A stretch of 43,176 bases of DNA from Sideroxydans sp. (GCA_013140695.1 JABFSI010000090.1:1-43176), one strand, 5' to 3'; shown: positions 10,517-20,381, counted from the first letter of the stretch. A program made the numbers and translations. Notes: generated by a model not told the origin, from the sequence alone.

Positions 10517-12013
10517 TTAACCATTCTTATCCATGCGTCGATATTGCACCGCTTCGGCAATATGCGCGGTGAGCAGATTTTGACTGCCCGCCAAATCGGC
10601 AATCGTTCGGGCCACTTTGAGAATGCGATGGTAGGCGCGGGCAGAGAGGTTTAGTCGGGTGATGGCTTGGCGTAACAGCGCTGCGCTGGGCGCATCGGGG
10701 GCGCAGTAGGTATCAATCTCGGTCACCGAAAGCAGCGCGTTGGGTTTGCCTTGGCGATTGAGTTGGCGTTGTCGTGCCGCTTCAACACGCAGTTGAATGC
10801 TTGCGCTACTTTCCCCATCCGACTGTTTGAGCAAGTCTTCTTGCGGCACAGCAGGCACTTCAATTTGGATGTCGATACGATCTAACAGCGGACCCGAAAT
10901 TTTGCTGCGATAACGCGACACTTGATCGGGCGTGCAATGGCATTTGCCGTTGAAGTGACCAAGGTAACCACACGGACACGGATTCATCGCCGCAACAAGT
11001 TGGAACTGCGCTTTGAAATCGGCACGCCGTGCGGCGCGCGAGATGGTGATGCGACCACTCTCTAAAGGTTCACGCAACACTTCTAATACGTGCCGATCAA
11101 ATTCGGGCAACTCGTCTAAAAATAAAACGCCGTGCATGGCGACCGAAATCTCACCGGGGCGAGGATTACTCCCCCCGCCCACCAGTGCCACGGCGGAGGC
11201 CGTATGGTGCGGTGCGCGGTATGGGCGGCGCTTCCAATTCTCCACCTCGAACATTCCCCCCAACGATTGCATGGCCGCAGACTCAAGTGCTTCGTCTTGC
11301 GTCATCTGCGGCAGGATGCCCGGAAAGCGTGCCGCTAACATGCTCTTGCCTGTGCCGGGTGGGCCACTCATCAAAACAGAGTGCGAACCCGCTGCGGCAA
11401 TCTCCAATGCACGTTTAGATTGCGCTTGGCCTTTTACTTCGCGCATGTCGGCGTAGTGCGGGGCGATGGATTTAATTTCGGGGATGTGGCGCGTGAGTGC
11501 ATCGCGCCCGGCCAGATGCGCCGCAACATCCAGCAACGATTGCGCGGGATACACCACCGCATCTTCCACCAGCGCCGCTTCGGGTGCGTTCACGGCCGGC
11601 AAAATAAAGGCGCGGCCTGAATGGGCTGCGCGATAGGTCATCGCCAACGCACCGCGTATGGCGCGCAACTCGCCAGTCAAGGCCAACTCGCCCGCGTATT
11701 CGTATTCAGCTAATTTGTCGGAAGGAATTTGTCCTGATGCAGCGAGGATGCCCAATGCGATAGGCAAATCAAAACGGCCACTCTCTTTGGGTAAATCAGC
11801 GGGAGCGAGATTAACGGTGATACGTTTGGCGGGAAATTCAAACTGACAATTTTGCAGCGCCGCGCGCACGCGGTCTTTGCTTTCTTTCACTTCCGCTTCG
11901 GGCAAGCCAACAATTGTGAATTGCGGTAGCCCATTCGCGAGATGCACCTCCACCGTCACCAGCGCTGCATCCATGCCCGCCAGACTGCGGCTATAGAGAA
12001 CGGCAAGACCCAT
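10517..12013 (-). CDS. comM: YifB/ComM-family Mg-chelatase-like AAA+ ATPase
   Basis: 498 residues; ComM is a hexameric helicase that promotes branch migration during natural transformation. Family marks: N-terminal VEVHLANGLPQFTIVGLPEAEVKESKDRVRAA, Walker A SGPPGTGKSMLA, Walker B GVLFLDELPEF, and the C-terminal NPCPCGYLGH with LSARAYHRILKVARTIADL. The ATG at 12013 has AAGGAT 9 nt upstream; the TTG at 12022 directly abuts that site and is less likely. comM is a known integration locus (AbaR islands of Acinetobacter interrupt its interior). Here the gene is intact, and its last 25 bp are duplicated 2 kb downstream around rloAB. The upstream neighbour is ubiK, with a large palindrome between. 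Confidence 0.95.
   Translation of the reverse strand: MGLAVLYSRSLAGMDAALVTVEVHLANGLPQFTIVGLPEAEVKESKDRVRAALQNCQFEFPAKRITVNLAPADLPKESGRFDLPIALGILAASGQIPSDKLAEYEYAGELALTGELRAIRGALAMTYRAAHSGRAFILPAVNAPEAALVEDAVVYPAQSLLDVAAHLAGRDALTRHIPEIKSIAPHYADMREVKGQAQSKRALEIAAAGSHSVLMSGPPGTGKSMLAARFPGILPQMTQDEALESAAMQSLGGMFEVENWKRRPYRAPHHTASAVALVGGGSNPRPGEISVAMHGVLFLDELPEFDRHVLEVLREPLESGRITISRAARRADFKAQFQLVAAMNPCPCGYLGHFNGKCHCTPDQVSRYRSKISGPLLDRIDIQIEVPAVPQEDLLKQSDGESSASIQLRVEAARQRQLNRQGKPNALLSVTEIDTYCAPDAPSAALLRQAITRLNLSARAYHRILKVARTIADLAGSQNLLTAHIAEAVQYRRMDKNG
10523..10547. repeat. Right direct repeat bounding rloAB (intact comM 3' end)
   Basis: Partner of 8541-8565, 24 of 25 positions identical, same orientation. 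This copy is the functional end of comM (codons for QYRRMDKN), so it is taken as the original target and the left copy as the duplicate. Confidence 0.88.
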
Positions 12014-12060
12014 CGTATTCAATCCTTAATTGTCGCCCAAAAGCGAGTGGTGAATCTGAA

Positions 12061-12139
12061 GTAGGCTGGTGGTGAGTGTAGCGAACCCCAGCTGAACACC
12101 TTGATATGCTGGGGTTCGCTACGCTCACCACCAGCCTAC
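12061..12139. repeat. Large inverted repeat between comM and ubiK
   Basis: Arms of 32 bp at 12061-12092 and 12108-12139 match at 31 positions around a 15-nt loop. The arm motif (GTAGGCTGGTGGTGAG...) resembles dispersed REP-like intergenic repeats of proteobacteria. As RNA it would form a very stable hairpin that could terminate ubiK transcripts or insulate comM; there is no U-tract on either side. Confidence 0.9.
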
Positions 12140-12156
12140 ATTTCCGCCCTACCGCC

Positions 12157-12366
12157 TTATTTCGCCTCTAGTGCCACAAGGCGCGCTTCCAACTTCGCCA
12201 GACGCTGTTCCAGCACCTCATATTCTTCGCGCGACACCAGATCTAGTTTGGCGAAGCCTTGTGCCATCAAGGCGCGGGCGTTTTTTTCAATATCTTTTGC
12301 AGGGCTATTCGCAACGACATCGCTCAATTTAGACGACATCTCTTCAAAAAATTTAGTGTTCAGCAT
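12157..12366 (-). CDS. ubiK: UbiK/BMFP-family ubiquinone biosynthesis accessory factor
   Basis: 69-residue protein of the UbiK (formerly YqiC, BMFP) family, which in E. coli partners UbiJ for aerobic ubiquinone biosynthesis. Visible are the N-terminal amphipathic helix MLNTKFFEEMSSKLSDVV, the conserved SPAKDIEKNARALMAQGFAKLDLVSREE core and the C-terminal coiled coil VLEQRLAKLEARLVALEAK that forms the trimer. The ATG at 12366 has GGAG 9 nt upstream; the in-frame ATG at 12375 directly abuts that site and is less likely. No ubiJ is adjacent. It is divergent from the torF-glnK-amtB operon, sharing the 232-bp region that carries the NtrC sites. Confidence 0.9.
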   Translation of the reverse strand: MLNTKFFEEMSSKLSDVVANSPAKDIEKNARALMAQGFAKLDLVSREEYEVLEQRLAKLEARLVALEAK

Positions 12367-12413
12367 GTGCTTCATCTCCGTTAAGTGAGTGGGGTGAGTG
12401 TATCAAATCCATC

Positions 12414-12461
12414 TGCACCGTCACGGTGCATAAGCGAATTTTGGCGCGATTGCATGGTGCA
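12414..12461 (+). promoter_or_regulatory. Two NtrC-type binding sites upstream of torF-glnK-amtB
   Basis: TGCACCGTCACGGTGCA at 12414-12430 is a perfect match to the enterobacterial NtrC consensus TGCACC-N5-GGTGCA. A second, weaker site ends in TTGCATGGTGCA (right half GGTGCA at 12456-12461). The centres are 31 bp apart, about three helical turns, at roughly -132 and -101 from the predicted sigma-54 start. ntrBC is present at 25.9-28.4 kb. Confidence 0.88.
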
Positions 12462-12527
12462 TTGCCTACGCAAGGCATATTTAGGCATTCACCCTCAAAG
12501 CCCAATAAACACGGCTTTTTTGAATGC

Positions 12528-12543
12528 TGGCACGGTTGGTGCT
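12528..12543 (+). promoter_or_regulatory. Sigma-54 promoter of the torF-glnK-amtB operon
   Basis: TGGCACGgttgGTGCT matches the sigma-54 consensus TGGCACG-N4-TTGCW with a single mismatch. The invariant GG (12529-12530) and GC (12541-12542) are 12 bp apart as required. Start near 12554, leaving a leader of about 45 nt before the torF ATG. Confidence 0.88.
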
Positions 12544-12598
12544 GATAGACAGCCGTGGATACTTTGTCCCGCTTTGAAACCTACTGAAAGGAAATACC

Positions 12599-13719
<1,121 letters not shown>

Positions 13720-13729
13720 GGAGATAGAA

Positions 13730-15214
13730 ATGAGGAAACTAATTGCATCACTCATGCTGCTGGCTGCCTTGAGCGGTTTCGCAGCGCCTGCGTTTGCAGA
13801 AGAGGCCGCGCCCGCTGCAACGACAGCAAGCGTAGCCGCACCAGCGGTTGAAGCTGCTCCCGTTGCTGCCCCTGTGGCCGCACCCGCACCTGTACCTAAC
13901 AAGGGCGACACCGCTTGGATGCTCACCGCCACGCTGTTGGTCATCTTGATGTCCATCCCTGGCTTGGCTTTGTTCTACGGCGGCTTGGTGCGCAGTAAAA
14001 ACATGCTGTCCATTTTGATGCAAGTGTTCAGCATCTTTGCGTTGATTACTGTGTTGTGGGCGATCTACGGTTACTCGTTGGCGTTCACCGCAGGCAATGC
14101 ATTTATCGGCGGCTTTGATCGACTGTTCTTGAGCGGCATTTTTGACCCAATGACAGGTAGCGTGGCCAATGCAGCCACCTTTAGCAAAGGCGTAGTGATT
14201 CCCGAGTTTGCGTTCGTCGCTTTCCAAGCTACGTTTGCGGCGATCACCGTAGCGTTGGTGGTGGGTGCATTCGCAGAACGTATGAAGTTCGCTTCTGTGA
14301 TGTTGTTCTCGGCGCTGTGGTTCACCTTCGCTTACTTGCCCATCGCTCACATGGTTTGGTTCTGGGCGGGTCCTGATGCTTACACCGATGCGGCTGCGGC
14401 TGAAGCGGCGACTGCAACAGCGGGTTGGTTGTTCGCTAAAGGGGCGCTGGACTTCGCAGGTGGTACGGTCGTACACATCAACGCCGCTATTGCGGGCTTG
14501 GTGGGTGCGTTCTTGATCGGCAAGCGTGTGGGTTACGGCAAAGAGCCCATGGCACCTCACAACCTCGTGATGACCATGATTGGCGCTGCATTGTTGTGGG
14601 TGGGTTGGTTCGGTTTCAACGCAGGTTCTGCGCTGGAAGCGGGCGGTACAGCTACCTTGGCATTCGCTAACACTTTGATTGCAACGGCTGCTGCGGTATG
14701 TACTTGGTTGGCTGCGGAATGGATGTTGAAGGGCAAGCCTAGTTTGTTGGGTGCAGCTTCGGGTGCGGTTGCTGGTTTGGTTGCGATTACACCGGCTTGC
14801 GGTTGGGTGGGTATCGGCGGCGGTTTGGCCATCGGTGCACTGGCTGGCGTGACTTGCTTCTGGGGTGTGACTGGCCTGAAGAAACTGTTGGGTGCGGATG
14901 ATGCGCTGGACGTATTCGGCATTCACGGTATCGGCGGTATCTTGGGCGCGTTGCTCACTGGCGTGTTCAACACTTGGAGCATGGGCGGTACCGGCATCGT
15001 TGACTACGTGAACAACACCATCGTTGACACGAGCATCGGCGCACAAGTATGGATTCAAGCGCAAGCTGTGCTGACCACCCTCATCTGGTCTGGCGTAGTG
15101 GCTTACCTCTGCTACAAGATTGTTGATCTGACTATCGGTCTGCGTGTGAAAGAAGAAGACGAACGCGAAGGTCTGGATACAACAGCTCATGGCGAACGTG
15201 CTTACAACTACTAA
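13730..15214 (+). CDS. amtB: Ammonium transporter AmtB
   Basis: 494 residues. A cleavable signal peptide (1-23, ending APAFA) is followed by an Ala/Pro-rich linker (about 24-60) longer than in E. coli AmtB. The 11-helix Amt channel core follows, with family blocks DTAWMLTATLLVILMSIPGLALFYGGLVRSKN, FAERMKF, DFAGGTVVHINAAIAGLVGA (pore histidine), LWVGWFGFNAGS and DVFGIHGIGGILGALLTG (second pore histidine). Trimeric inner-membrane channel for ammonium, gated by GlnK. The ATG at 13730 has AAGGAG 6-11 nt upstream. It is the last gene of the NtrC/sigma-54 operon and is followed by a series of hairpins ending in a strong terminator. Confidence 0.97.
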   Translation: MRKLIASLMLLAALSGFAAPAFAEEAAPAATTASVAAPAVEAAPVAAPVAAPAPVPNKGDTAWMLTATLLVILMSIPGLALFYGGLVRSKNMLSILMQVFSIFALITVLWAIYGYSLAFTAGNAFIGGFDRLFLSGIFDPMTGSVANAATFSKGVVIPEFAFVAFQATFAAITVALVVGAFAERMKFASVMLFSALWFTFAYLPIAHMVWFWAGPDAYTDAAAAEAATATAGWLFAKGALDFAGGTVVHINAAIAGLVGAFLIGKRVGYGKEPMAPHNLVMTMIGAALLWVGWFGFNAGSALEAGGTATLAFANTLIATAAAVCTWLAAEWMLKGKPSLLGAASGAVAGLVAITPACGWVGIGGGLAIGALAGVTCFWGVTGLKKLLGADDALDVFGIHGIGGILGALLTGVFNTWSMGGTGIVDYVNNTIVDTSIGAQVWIQAQAVLTTLIWSGVVAYLCYKIVDLTIGLRVKEEDEREGLDTTAHGERAYNY

Positions 15215-15223
15215 TCGTTAGCC

Positions 15224-15323
15224 TTCCTGTTCTCTCTTGCGTGCGAGAGAGAACAGGAAAAATTTCCCTCCCTAGAGCCTCCCCGGCTCTATTTTGAAGA
15301 GCACCGCAAGGTGCTCTTTTTTT
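15224..15323 (+). terminator. Three tandem hairpins ending in an intrinsic terminator after amtB
   Basis: Hairpin 1: perfect 14-bp arms 15224-15237 and 15246-15259. Hairpin 2: AGAGCC/GGCTCT at 15274-15290 followed by ATTTT. Hairpin 3: AAGAGCACC-gcaa-GGTGCTCTT at 15297-15318 running into a T-tract, a classic rho-independent terminator closing the torF-glnK-amtB operon. Confidence 0.88.
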
Positions 15324-15359
15324 GAAGCATTCATTGAGCAGTTGAAAAGGAGAATTTGC

Positions 15360-15641
15360 ATGGCAGGCGAAATGGAAGTGTTGTTCTCCCTAGCAGGGCG
15401 CATTTATGTGCTGTTGCGTAGAGAATCCAATCGCATGATTGATGTGGAGTGGTTCATTGTGAATGCGGACTACGCGTTAGAGGTTTTGCGATTAGCACAA
15501 GCCTCCAAGCAGGCGGAATTAGTTGAGCATGCGCAACGCACATTATCTTTGCATCCTTTGTTGGCAGCGCACCGACCTATCGTCGTGCGTGAGAAAACGG
15601 TCGCTCCCGTTCTAGCTAAATATGTGACGTGTCTACGCTAA
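15360..15641 (+). CDS. Small conserved-type hypothetical protein
   Basis: 93 residues; I do not recognise a family. The ATG at 15360 has AAAAGGAG 7 nt upstream, which decides the start over longer in-frame starts that would run into the amtB terminator. The protein is soluble, without signal peptide or membrane segment, and predicted mostly helical (IDVEWFIVNADYALEVLRLAQASKQAELVEHAQRTLSLHPLL). It lies alone between the amtB terminator and the transglutaminase gene, 72 bp upstream of the latter, so joint transcription with that gene is possible. Codon use resembles its neighbours and the ribosome binding site is strong, which supports a real gene. Confidence 0.6.
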   Translation: MAGEMEVLFSLAGRIYVLLRRESNRMIDVEWFIVNADYALEVLRLAQASKQAELVEHAQRTLSLHPLLAAHRPIVVREKTVAPVLAKYVTCLR

Positions 15642-15713
15642 CGCAGTGCGTATGATCTAACGATACAAATAAACAGATTCAACTAACCCAGTAGCTGTAT
15701 TGAAAGGTTCGCC

Positions 15714-18700
15714 ATGACCATCCGTGTCGCACTGAATCACCAGACCACTTACCGCTTCGATCGGGCGGTGAAACTATGGCCGCATGAAATTCGTTTACGT
15801 CCCGCCGCGCACAGCCGTACGCCGATATTGAGTTACTCGCTCAATATTGAACCCGCCGATCATTTTCTGAATTGGCAGCAAGATCCTTTTGGTAACTGGG
15901 TGGCGCGCTTGGTGTTCCCGGAAAAGACCAAAGAGCTGAAAGTCACGGTCGATCTAGTCGCGGACATGACGGTCATCAATCCCTTCGATTTTTTCATGGA
16001 GGAATACGCCGAGCAGTTTCCTTTCGTCTATCCCGAAGCCTTGGGGCGCGAACTCGTGCCCTATCTGGAGAAAGAAGAAGCCACGCCTTTGTTGGCAGCG
16101 TGGATAGCACTGGCGCGTAAAGACTTCTTGAATAAAGAGATGCGCACCATCGACATGCTGGTGGGCATCAATCAGCGCGTGCAAGCGGCTGTCGGTTACA
16201 TCGTGCGACTTGAGGCTGGTGTACAAACACCCGAGCAGACACTGGAACTGAAGCGTGGCTCGTGCCGAGATTCCGCGTGGCTGTTGGTTCAAGTGTTGCG
16301 TCATCTTGGCTTGGCGGCACGTTTTGCATCCGGTTATCTGATCCAACTCAAGGCCGATGTGAAAGCTTTGGATGGCCCCTCTGGCACCGAAGTTGATTTC
16401 ACCGACCTGCATGCGTGGACCGAAGTCTATATCCCCGGTGCAGGTTGGATTGGTCTCGATGCAACGTCCGGTTTATTAGCAGGTGAAGGACATATCCCGT
16501 TGGCTTGCACAGCGATGCCCTCTTCCGCTGCACCCGTGATCGGCGCGACGGAAGTGTGTGAGACCGAATTTGATTTCGCCATGAAAGTGACACGCATCCA
16601 CGAAGACCCGCGCGTCACCCAGCCTTACACCGAGGCGCAGTGGCAGGCCATCCAAGACTTAGGCTATCAAGTGGATGCCGAGCTGAAGAAACAAGATGTG
16701 CGACTCACCATGGGTGGTGAACCCACCTTCGTTTCCATCGACGACATGGAAGGGCCTGAGTGGAACTTCACCGCGCTGTCGGATAAGAAGCGAGAACTCG
16801 CTGGCGATCTACTTACGCGTTTGCAAGGCCATTTCGCGCCGGGTGCGATGTTGCATTTCGGTCAGGGCAAGTGGTATCCGGGCGAGCCGTTGCCGCGTTG
16901 GGCCTTGGGTTGTTATTGGCGCACGGACGGAAAGCCGCTTTGGAACGATGCAAAGCTGATGGTCACCGCAGAGGGCGGTGGTGAACACAAGACTGCCGAT
17001 GCCTTGCGCTTCATGCAACACCTCACTCATGAGTTGGCGCTGGATGAAGGCTTCATCATCCCGGCCTACGAAGATGTAACGCAGGTCATCAACGAAGAAC
17101 TGCGTTGGCCGGAGAATCTCGATCCGCATTCCGCAGATTTGAAAAAGACCGATGAGCGAAAACGCTTGGCGCAACTCATCGAGCGCGGACTCGGCGAAGC
17201 GGTAGGTTATGTGTTGCCATTAAAAGCACTGCCGCCCGCCGCACCACAACGTGCGGCCAAAGCCATCGTCGCGGCAGGCTTCCGTTCCAGTCCGTGGCCG
17301 ATCAAGCGCGAGCATCTGTATTTGATCGCGGGCGACTCGCCGTTGGGATTACGCCTACCATTGGCTTCGCTGCCTTGGGTATTGCCAGAAGACATGGAAG
17401 AAGCTTTCGGGCGCGACCCATTCGATGCGACGCATGAAGAACCTGCCGCGAAAGTGAGTAGCAAGAAATCTAAAGCTGCGATCAGCAAAGAGAAATACGA
17501 CCCCCGCGAAGTAGTGCACACCGCACTGTGTGCTGAGGTGCGTAAAGGTGTGCTATGCGTGTTCCTGCCACCCGTGCCACTGTTCGAAGATTTCATCGTG
17601 TTGCTGAACGCGATTGAAGCCAGTGCCGCCGCGTTGAAATTACCGCTGCGTTTGGAAGGTTACACACCGCCCATCGATGCGCGCGTGAAAGAGTTTCGCA
17701 TCACGCCCGACCCCGGCGTCATCGAAGTGAACATCCATCCGTCCAGCACTTGGGAACAGTTGGTGGCGAACACTCAGACGCTTTACGAAGAGGCACGCCA
17801 AACAAGATTGGGCACAGAGAAGTTCATGCTGGATGGTCGCCACACGGGCACCGGCGGCGGTAATCACGTCACACTCGGTGCCGCCACTCCCGCTGATTCC
17901 CCCTGCTTGCGTCGCCCCGATGTGTTGATGAGCCTCATCACCTATTGGCAACATCACCCTGCGCTGTCGTATCTGTTTTCGGGCATGTTCATCGGCCCCA
18001 CCAGCCAAGCACCGCGTGTGGATGAAGCGCGCCATGAGAGCTTGTACGAGCTAGAGATCGCCTTCCAACAGATGGCTGAGAAGTTGAAGCCAGGTGTAGA
18101 GAGTCAGCAACCGTGGCTAGTAGATCGATTGCTGCGCAACCTGCTGGTGGATCTTTCAGGCAACACGCACCGTGCGGAATTCTGCATCGACAAACTGTAT
18201 TCCCCTGACAGTGCGACGGGACGTTTGGGATTGGTGGAGTTCCGTGGTTTCGAGATGCCGCCGCATGCGCAGATGTCGCTGTTGCAAATGTTGTTGCTAC
18301 GCGCACTCGTCGCTCGCTTTTGGAAGACGCCTTACAGCGGAAATCTGAATCGTTGGGGAACGGAACTACATGACCGTTTCATGCTGCCGCACTTCGTAGC
18401 GCAGGACATGCGCGACGTTGTGTTGGACTTGCAACGTGCGGGGTACGCCTTTGAATTCGACTGGTTCGCGCCCTTCCTGGAATTCCGCTTCCCGCGTTTC
18501 GGCACGGTGGCTTATCACGGTATCGAGATGGAGCTTCGCCAAGCCATCGAACCGTGGCATGTGTTGGGCGAAGAAGTCGCAGCGGGTGGTACGGCGCGCT
18601 ATGTCGATTCCTCTGTCGAGCGGATGCAGATCAAAGTCAGCCACATGAACGACAACCGCCATATCGTCACCTGCAATGGCCGCCCCCTTCCACTCACCCC

Positions 18701-19082
18701 CACGGGAGTTCGCGGCGAATATGTGGCGGCAGTGCGTTACCGCGCATGGTGTCCACCTTCAGGTTTGCATCCCACCATCGGCGTTCAAGCGCCGCTGGTA
18801 TTCGATTTGTTGGACAGCTGGAGTGGGCGTTCCATCGGCGGCTGTACCTATCACGTGACGCACCCCGGCGGACGTAGCAACGACACCTTCCCCGTGAATG
18901 CCAATGCCGCTGAAGCGCGCCGCGTGGCACGTTTCTGGAACCACGGCCACACCCCCGGCGAGATGCACGTTCGCCGCGAAGGTCGCAATCCCGACTATCC
19001 GTTCACTTTGGATTTACGCCGCGCACCCGAGCCAATGATGGAAGGGGTAGCCGCACATCCCAGCGAACCTAGAGGGCTCTAA
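15714..19082 (+). CDS. Large transglutaminase-like protein with DUF2126 domain
   Basis: 1122 residues. The N-terminal bacterial transglutaminase beta domain (about 1-95, TYRFDRAVKLWPHEIRLRPA) and the transglutaminase core carry a complete Cys-His-Asp triad: Cys184 in GSCRDSAW, His233 in DLHAWTEV, Asp249 in GLDATSG. From about residue 320 to the end lies the DUF2126 region (GGEPTFVSIDDMEGPEWN, HTGTGGGNHVTLG, GMFIGPTSQAPRVDEAR), often linked to an inactive or divergent amidoligase fold. This protein is a recurrent partner of Anbu, alpha-E and circularly permuted ATP-grasp genes, a set proposed to make and break isopeptide-type bonds (Iyer and colleagues' analysis of amidoligases). All these partners are within the next 7 kb. 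The substrate is unknown. Confidence 0.92.
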   Translation: MTIRVALNHQTTYRFDRAVKLWPHEIRLRPAAHSRTPILSYSLNIEPADHFLNWQQDPFGNWVARLVFPEKTKELKVTVDLVADMTVINPFDFFMEEYAEQFPFVYPEALGRELVPYLEKEEATPLLAAWIALARKDFLNKEMRTIDMLVGINQRVQAAVGYIVRLEAGVQTPEQTLELKRGSCRDSAWLLVQVLRHLGLAARFASGYLIQLKADVKALDGPSGTEVDFTDLHAWTEVYIPGAGWIGLDATSGLLAGEGHIPLACTAMPSSAAPVIGATEVCETEFDFAMKVTRIHEDPRVTQPYTEAQWQAIQDLGYQVDAELKKQDVRLTMGGEPTFVSIDDMEGPEWNFTALSDKKRELAGDLLTRLQGHFAPGAMLHFGQGKWYPGEPLPRWALGCYWRTDGKPLWNDAKLMVTAEGGGEHKTADALRFMQHLTHELALDEGFIIPAYEDVTQVINEELRWPENLDPHSADLKKTDERKRLAQLIERGLGEAVGYVLPLKALPPAAPQRAAKAIVAAGFRSSPWPIKREHLYLIAGDSPLGLRLPLASLPWVLPEDMEEAFGRDPFDATHEEPAAKVSSKKSKAAISKEKYDPREVVHTALCAEVRKGVLCVFLPPVPLFEDFIVLLNAIEASAAALKLPLRLEGYTPPIDARVKEFRITPDPGVIEVNIHPSSTWEQLVANTQTLYEEARQTRLGTEKFMLDGRHTGTGGGNHVTLGAATPADSPCLRRPDVLMSLITYWQHHPALSYLFSGMFIGPTSQAPRVDEARHESLYELEIAFQQMAEKLKPGVESQQPWLVDRLLRNLLVDLSGNTHRAEFCIDKLYSPDSATGRLGLVEFRGFEMPPHAQMSLLQMLLLRALVARFWKTPYSGNLNRWGTELHDRFMLPHFVAQDMRDVVLDLQRAGYAFEFDWFAPFLEFRFPRFGTVAYHGIEMELRQAIEPWHVLGEEVAAGGTARYVDSSVERMQIKVSHMNDNRHIVTCNGRPLPLTPTGVRGEYVAAVRYRAWCPPSGLHPTIGVQAPLVFDLLDSWSGRSIGGCTYHVTHPGGRSNDTFPVNANAAEARRVARFWNHGHTPGEMHVRREGRNPDYPFTLDLRRAPEPMMEGVAAHPSEPRGL

Positions 19083-19108
19083 CCACCCACTTGAATAGGG
19101 AAAGAAAG

Positions 19109-20350
19109 ATGCACAGCACAAACAATGAAATACTCAAATCGAGCGGACACCCGCGCAACGGCGACAAGCTCAATTCAGAATTCTTTGAGACCTATTTGCC
19201 GCGATTATTAGAAGAGCGAGACCGTTGCGGGCTTACCGACATGATTGGCAGCATCGAGGCGCTGATGATCAGCGTCGAGCCGGGAAACGCCATCGAATAT
19301 ATTGCCGAATTGGCACTGATGACGCCCTACAACTATTTGGTGACGCTCAATAGCCCCCTACATTTGACGCACATTTTGCGCATCGACATGGATTCACCCG
19401 ACATCTTGTTGCGCGAAGTGAAGCATCCCCATCATCACGACATTTTCCGTAGCTTGAATGACCTGCATCCTTCTGGCTCAAAGCGTCCGCACAGCCGTTA
19501 CCTTGGCGAAATTCTGCGCGTGACTGACCGTCAAAAAGTAGTCGCCTTGCAACAAACGCGAGAGTTTCGCTTCTTCTCTGATGCGGCTGTCATTGAGCTC
19601 GACTTGCCTACCAATGTGAGTTTCAGCAAGCCCTCACCTTATACGCAGAACATCGTTGGCTACATGGAACGCGATGAGGATGCTTTGCGTGTCTATCACC
19701 CGCTCGGGCAATGCAACATCTTGCCGCGCGCGCAAGACGTGCATGATCGCGCCAAGGCGTTGCAACACAAATTGAATATCGCAGACCTCATTCAACCCAT
19801 CGACCATTTGGCTACACGCATCTACAGCCAAAATCGTGAAGCGGCGCTGCTCGAATATCTCGCCTTATCTAGTTACTACTATTGGGGGAGTTACAACATC
19901 GCCGATCAAAACTCTTCCACCAATGTGTGCAAGAGCGTGCGCGCACTCGCAGAGTCCGTCAGTCCTGCCAAAGTATTCACCGCCAACAACCAGCCGTATT
20001 GCGTGAATCATCTAGATGGCCTGCCATCCCCCACCGAAACTTTTGTGCGTAACTACGGTGCGCGATTGCATCACATCGCTCTCTCGGTGAAAGACGGTGA
20101 GCGAGGTGGCAAAGAGAACATTGAATTTTTAGTGGAAGCCATTGCCAGTCAAGGCAAAGGTTTTCTACTGGATGTGGTAGGGTCAAGAGACGATGGGCTC
20201 AAACAAATTTTTTCCACCGCATCATCGTTCTCCGCGCTCATCATCGAATACGTGCAACGCTTTGGCGATTTTCAAGGATTCTTCACCAAAGACAATGTGG
20301 CACGCTTGACTGAAGCAGCGGGCGAAGAGGAATCACTTAAACACGATTGA
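19109..20350 (+). CDS. VOC/HPPD-fold-like hypothetical protein
   Basis: 413 residues; annotated by fold only. The C-terminal third resembles the catalytic domain of 4-hydroxyphenylpyruvate dioxygenase and other vicinal-oxygen-chelate enzymes. CVNHLDG offers a first possible iron-ligand His, RLHHIALSV a second, and ALIIEYVQRFGDFQGF the Glu plus the typical closing block with FTKDNVARLTEA. The N-terminal part is not recognised. The ATG at 19109 follows an AGGGAAAGAAAG purine stretch. It begins 26 bp after the transglutaminase gene on the same strand, so they are probably co-transcribed. Activity as HPPD is doubtful because the overall similarity is patchy; a non-haem-iron or metal-binding oxygenase is possible. 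Confidence 0.6.
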   Translation: MHSTNNEILKSSGHPRNGDKLNSEFFETYLPRLLEERDRCGLTDMIGSIEALMISVEPGNAIEYIAELALMTPYNYLVTLNSPLHLTHILRIDMDSPDILLREVKHPHHHDIFRSLNDLHPSGSKRPHSRYLGEILRVTDRQKVVALQQTREFRFFSDAAVIELDLPTNVSFSKPSPYTQNIVGYMERDEDALRVYHPLGQCNILPRAQDVHDRAKALQHKLNIADLIQPIDHLATRIYSQNREAALLEYLALSSYYYWGSYNIADQNSSTNVCKSVRALAESVSPAKVFTANNQPYCVNHLDGLPSPTETFVRNYGARLHHIALSVKDGERGGKENIEFLVEAIASQGKGFLLDVVGSRDDGLKQIFSTASSFSALIIEYVQRFGDFQGFFTKDNVARLTEAAGEEESLKHD

Positions 20351-20381
20351 AACAAAACAATGCGGTTGCAACATCACTCAT

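Noticed and set aside
13748..15190. 480-codon open frame antisense to amtB
   Set aside because: It lies wholly within a clear ammonium transporter gene, has low-complexity His/Gln/Arg-rich composition and no recognisable domain; it is a by-product of GC-biased codons.
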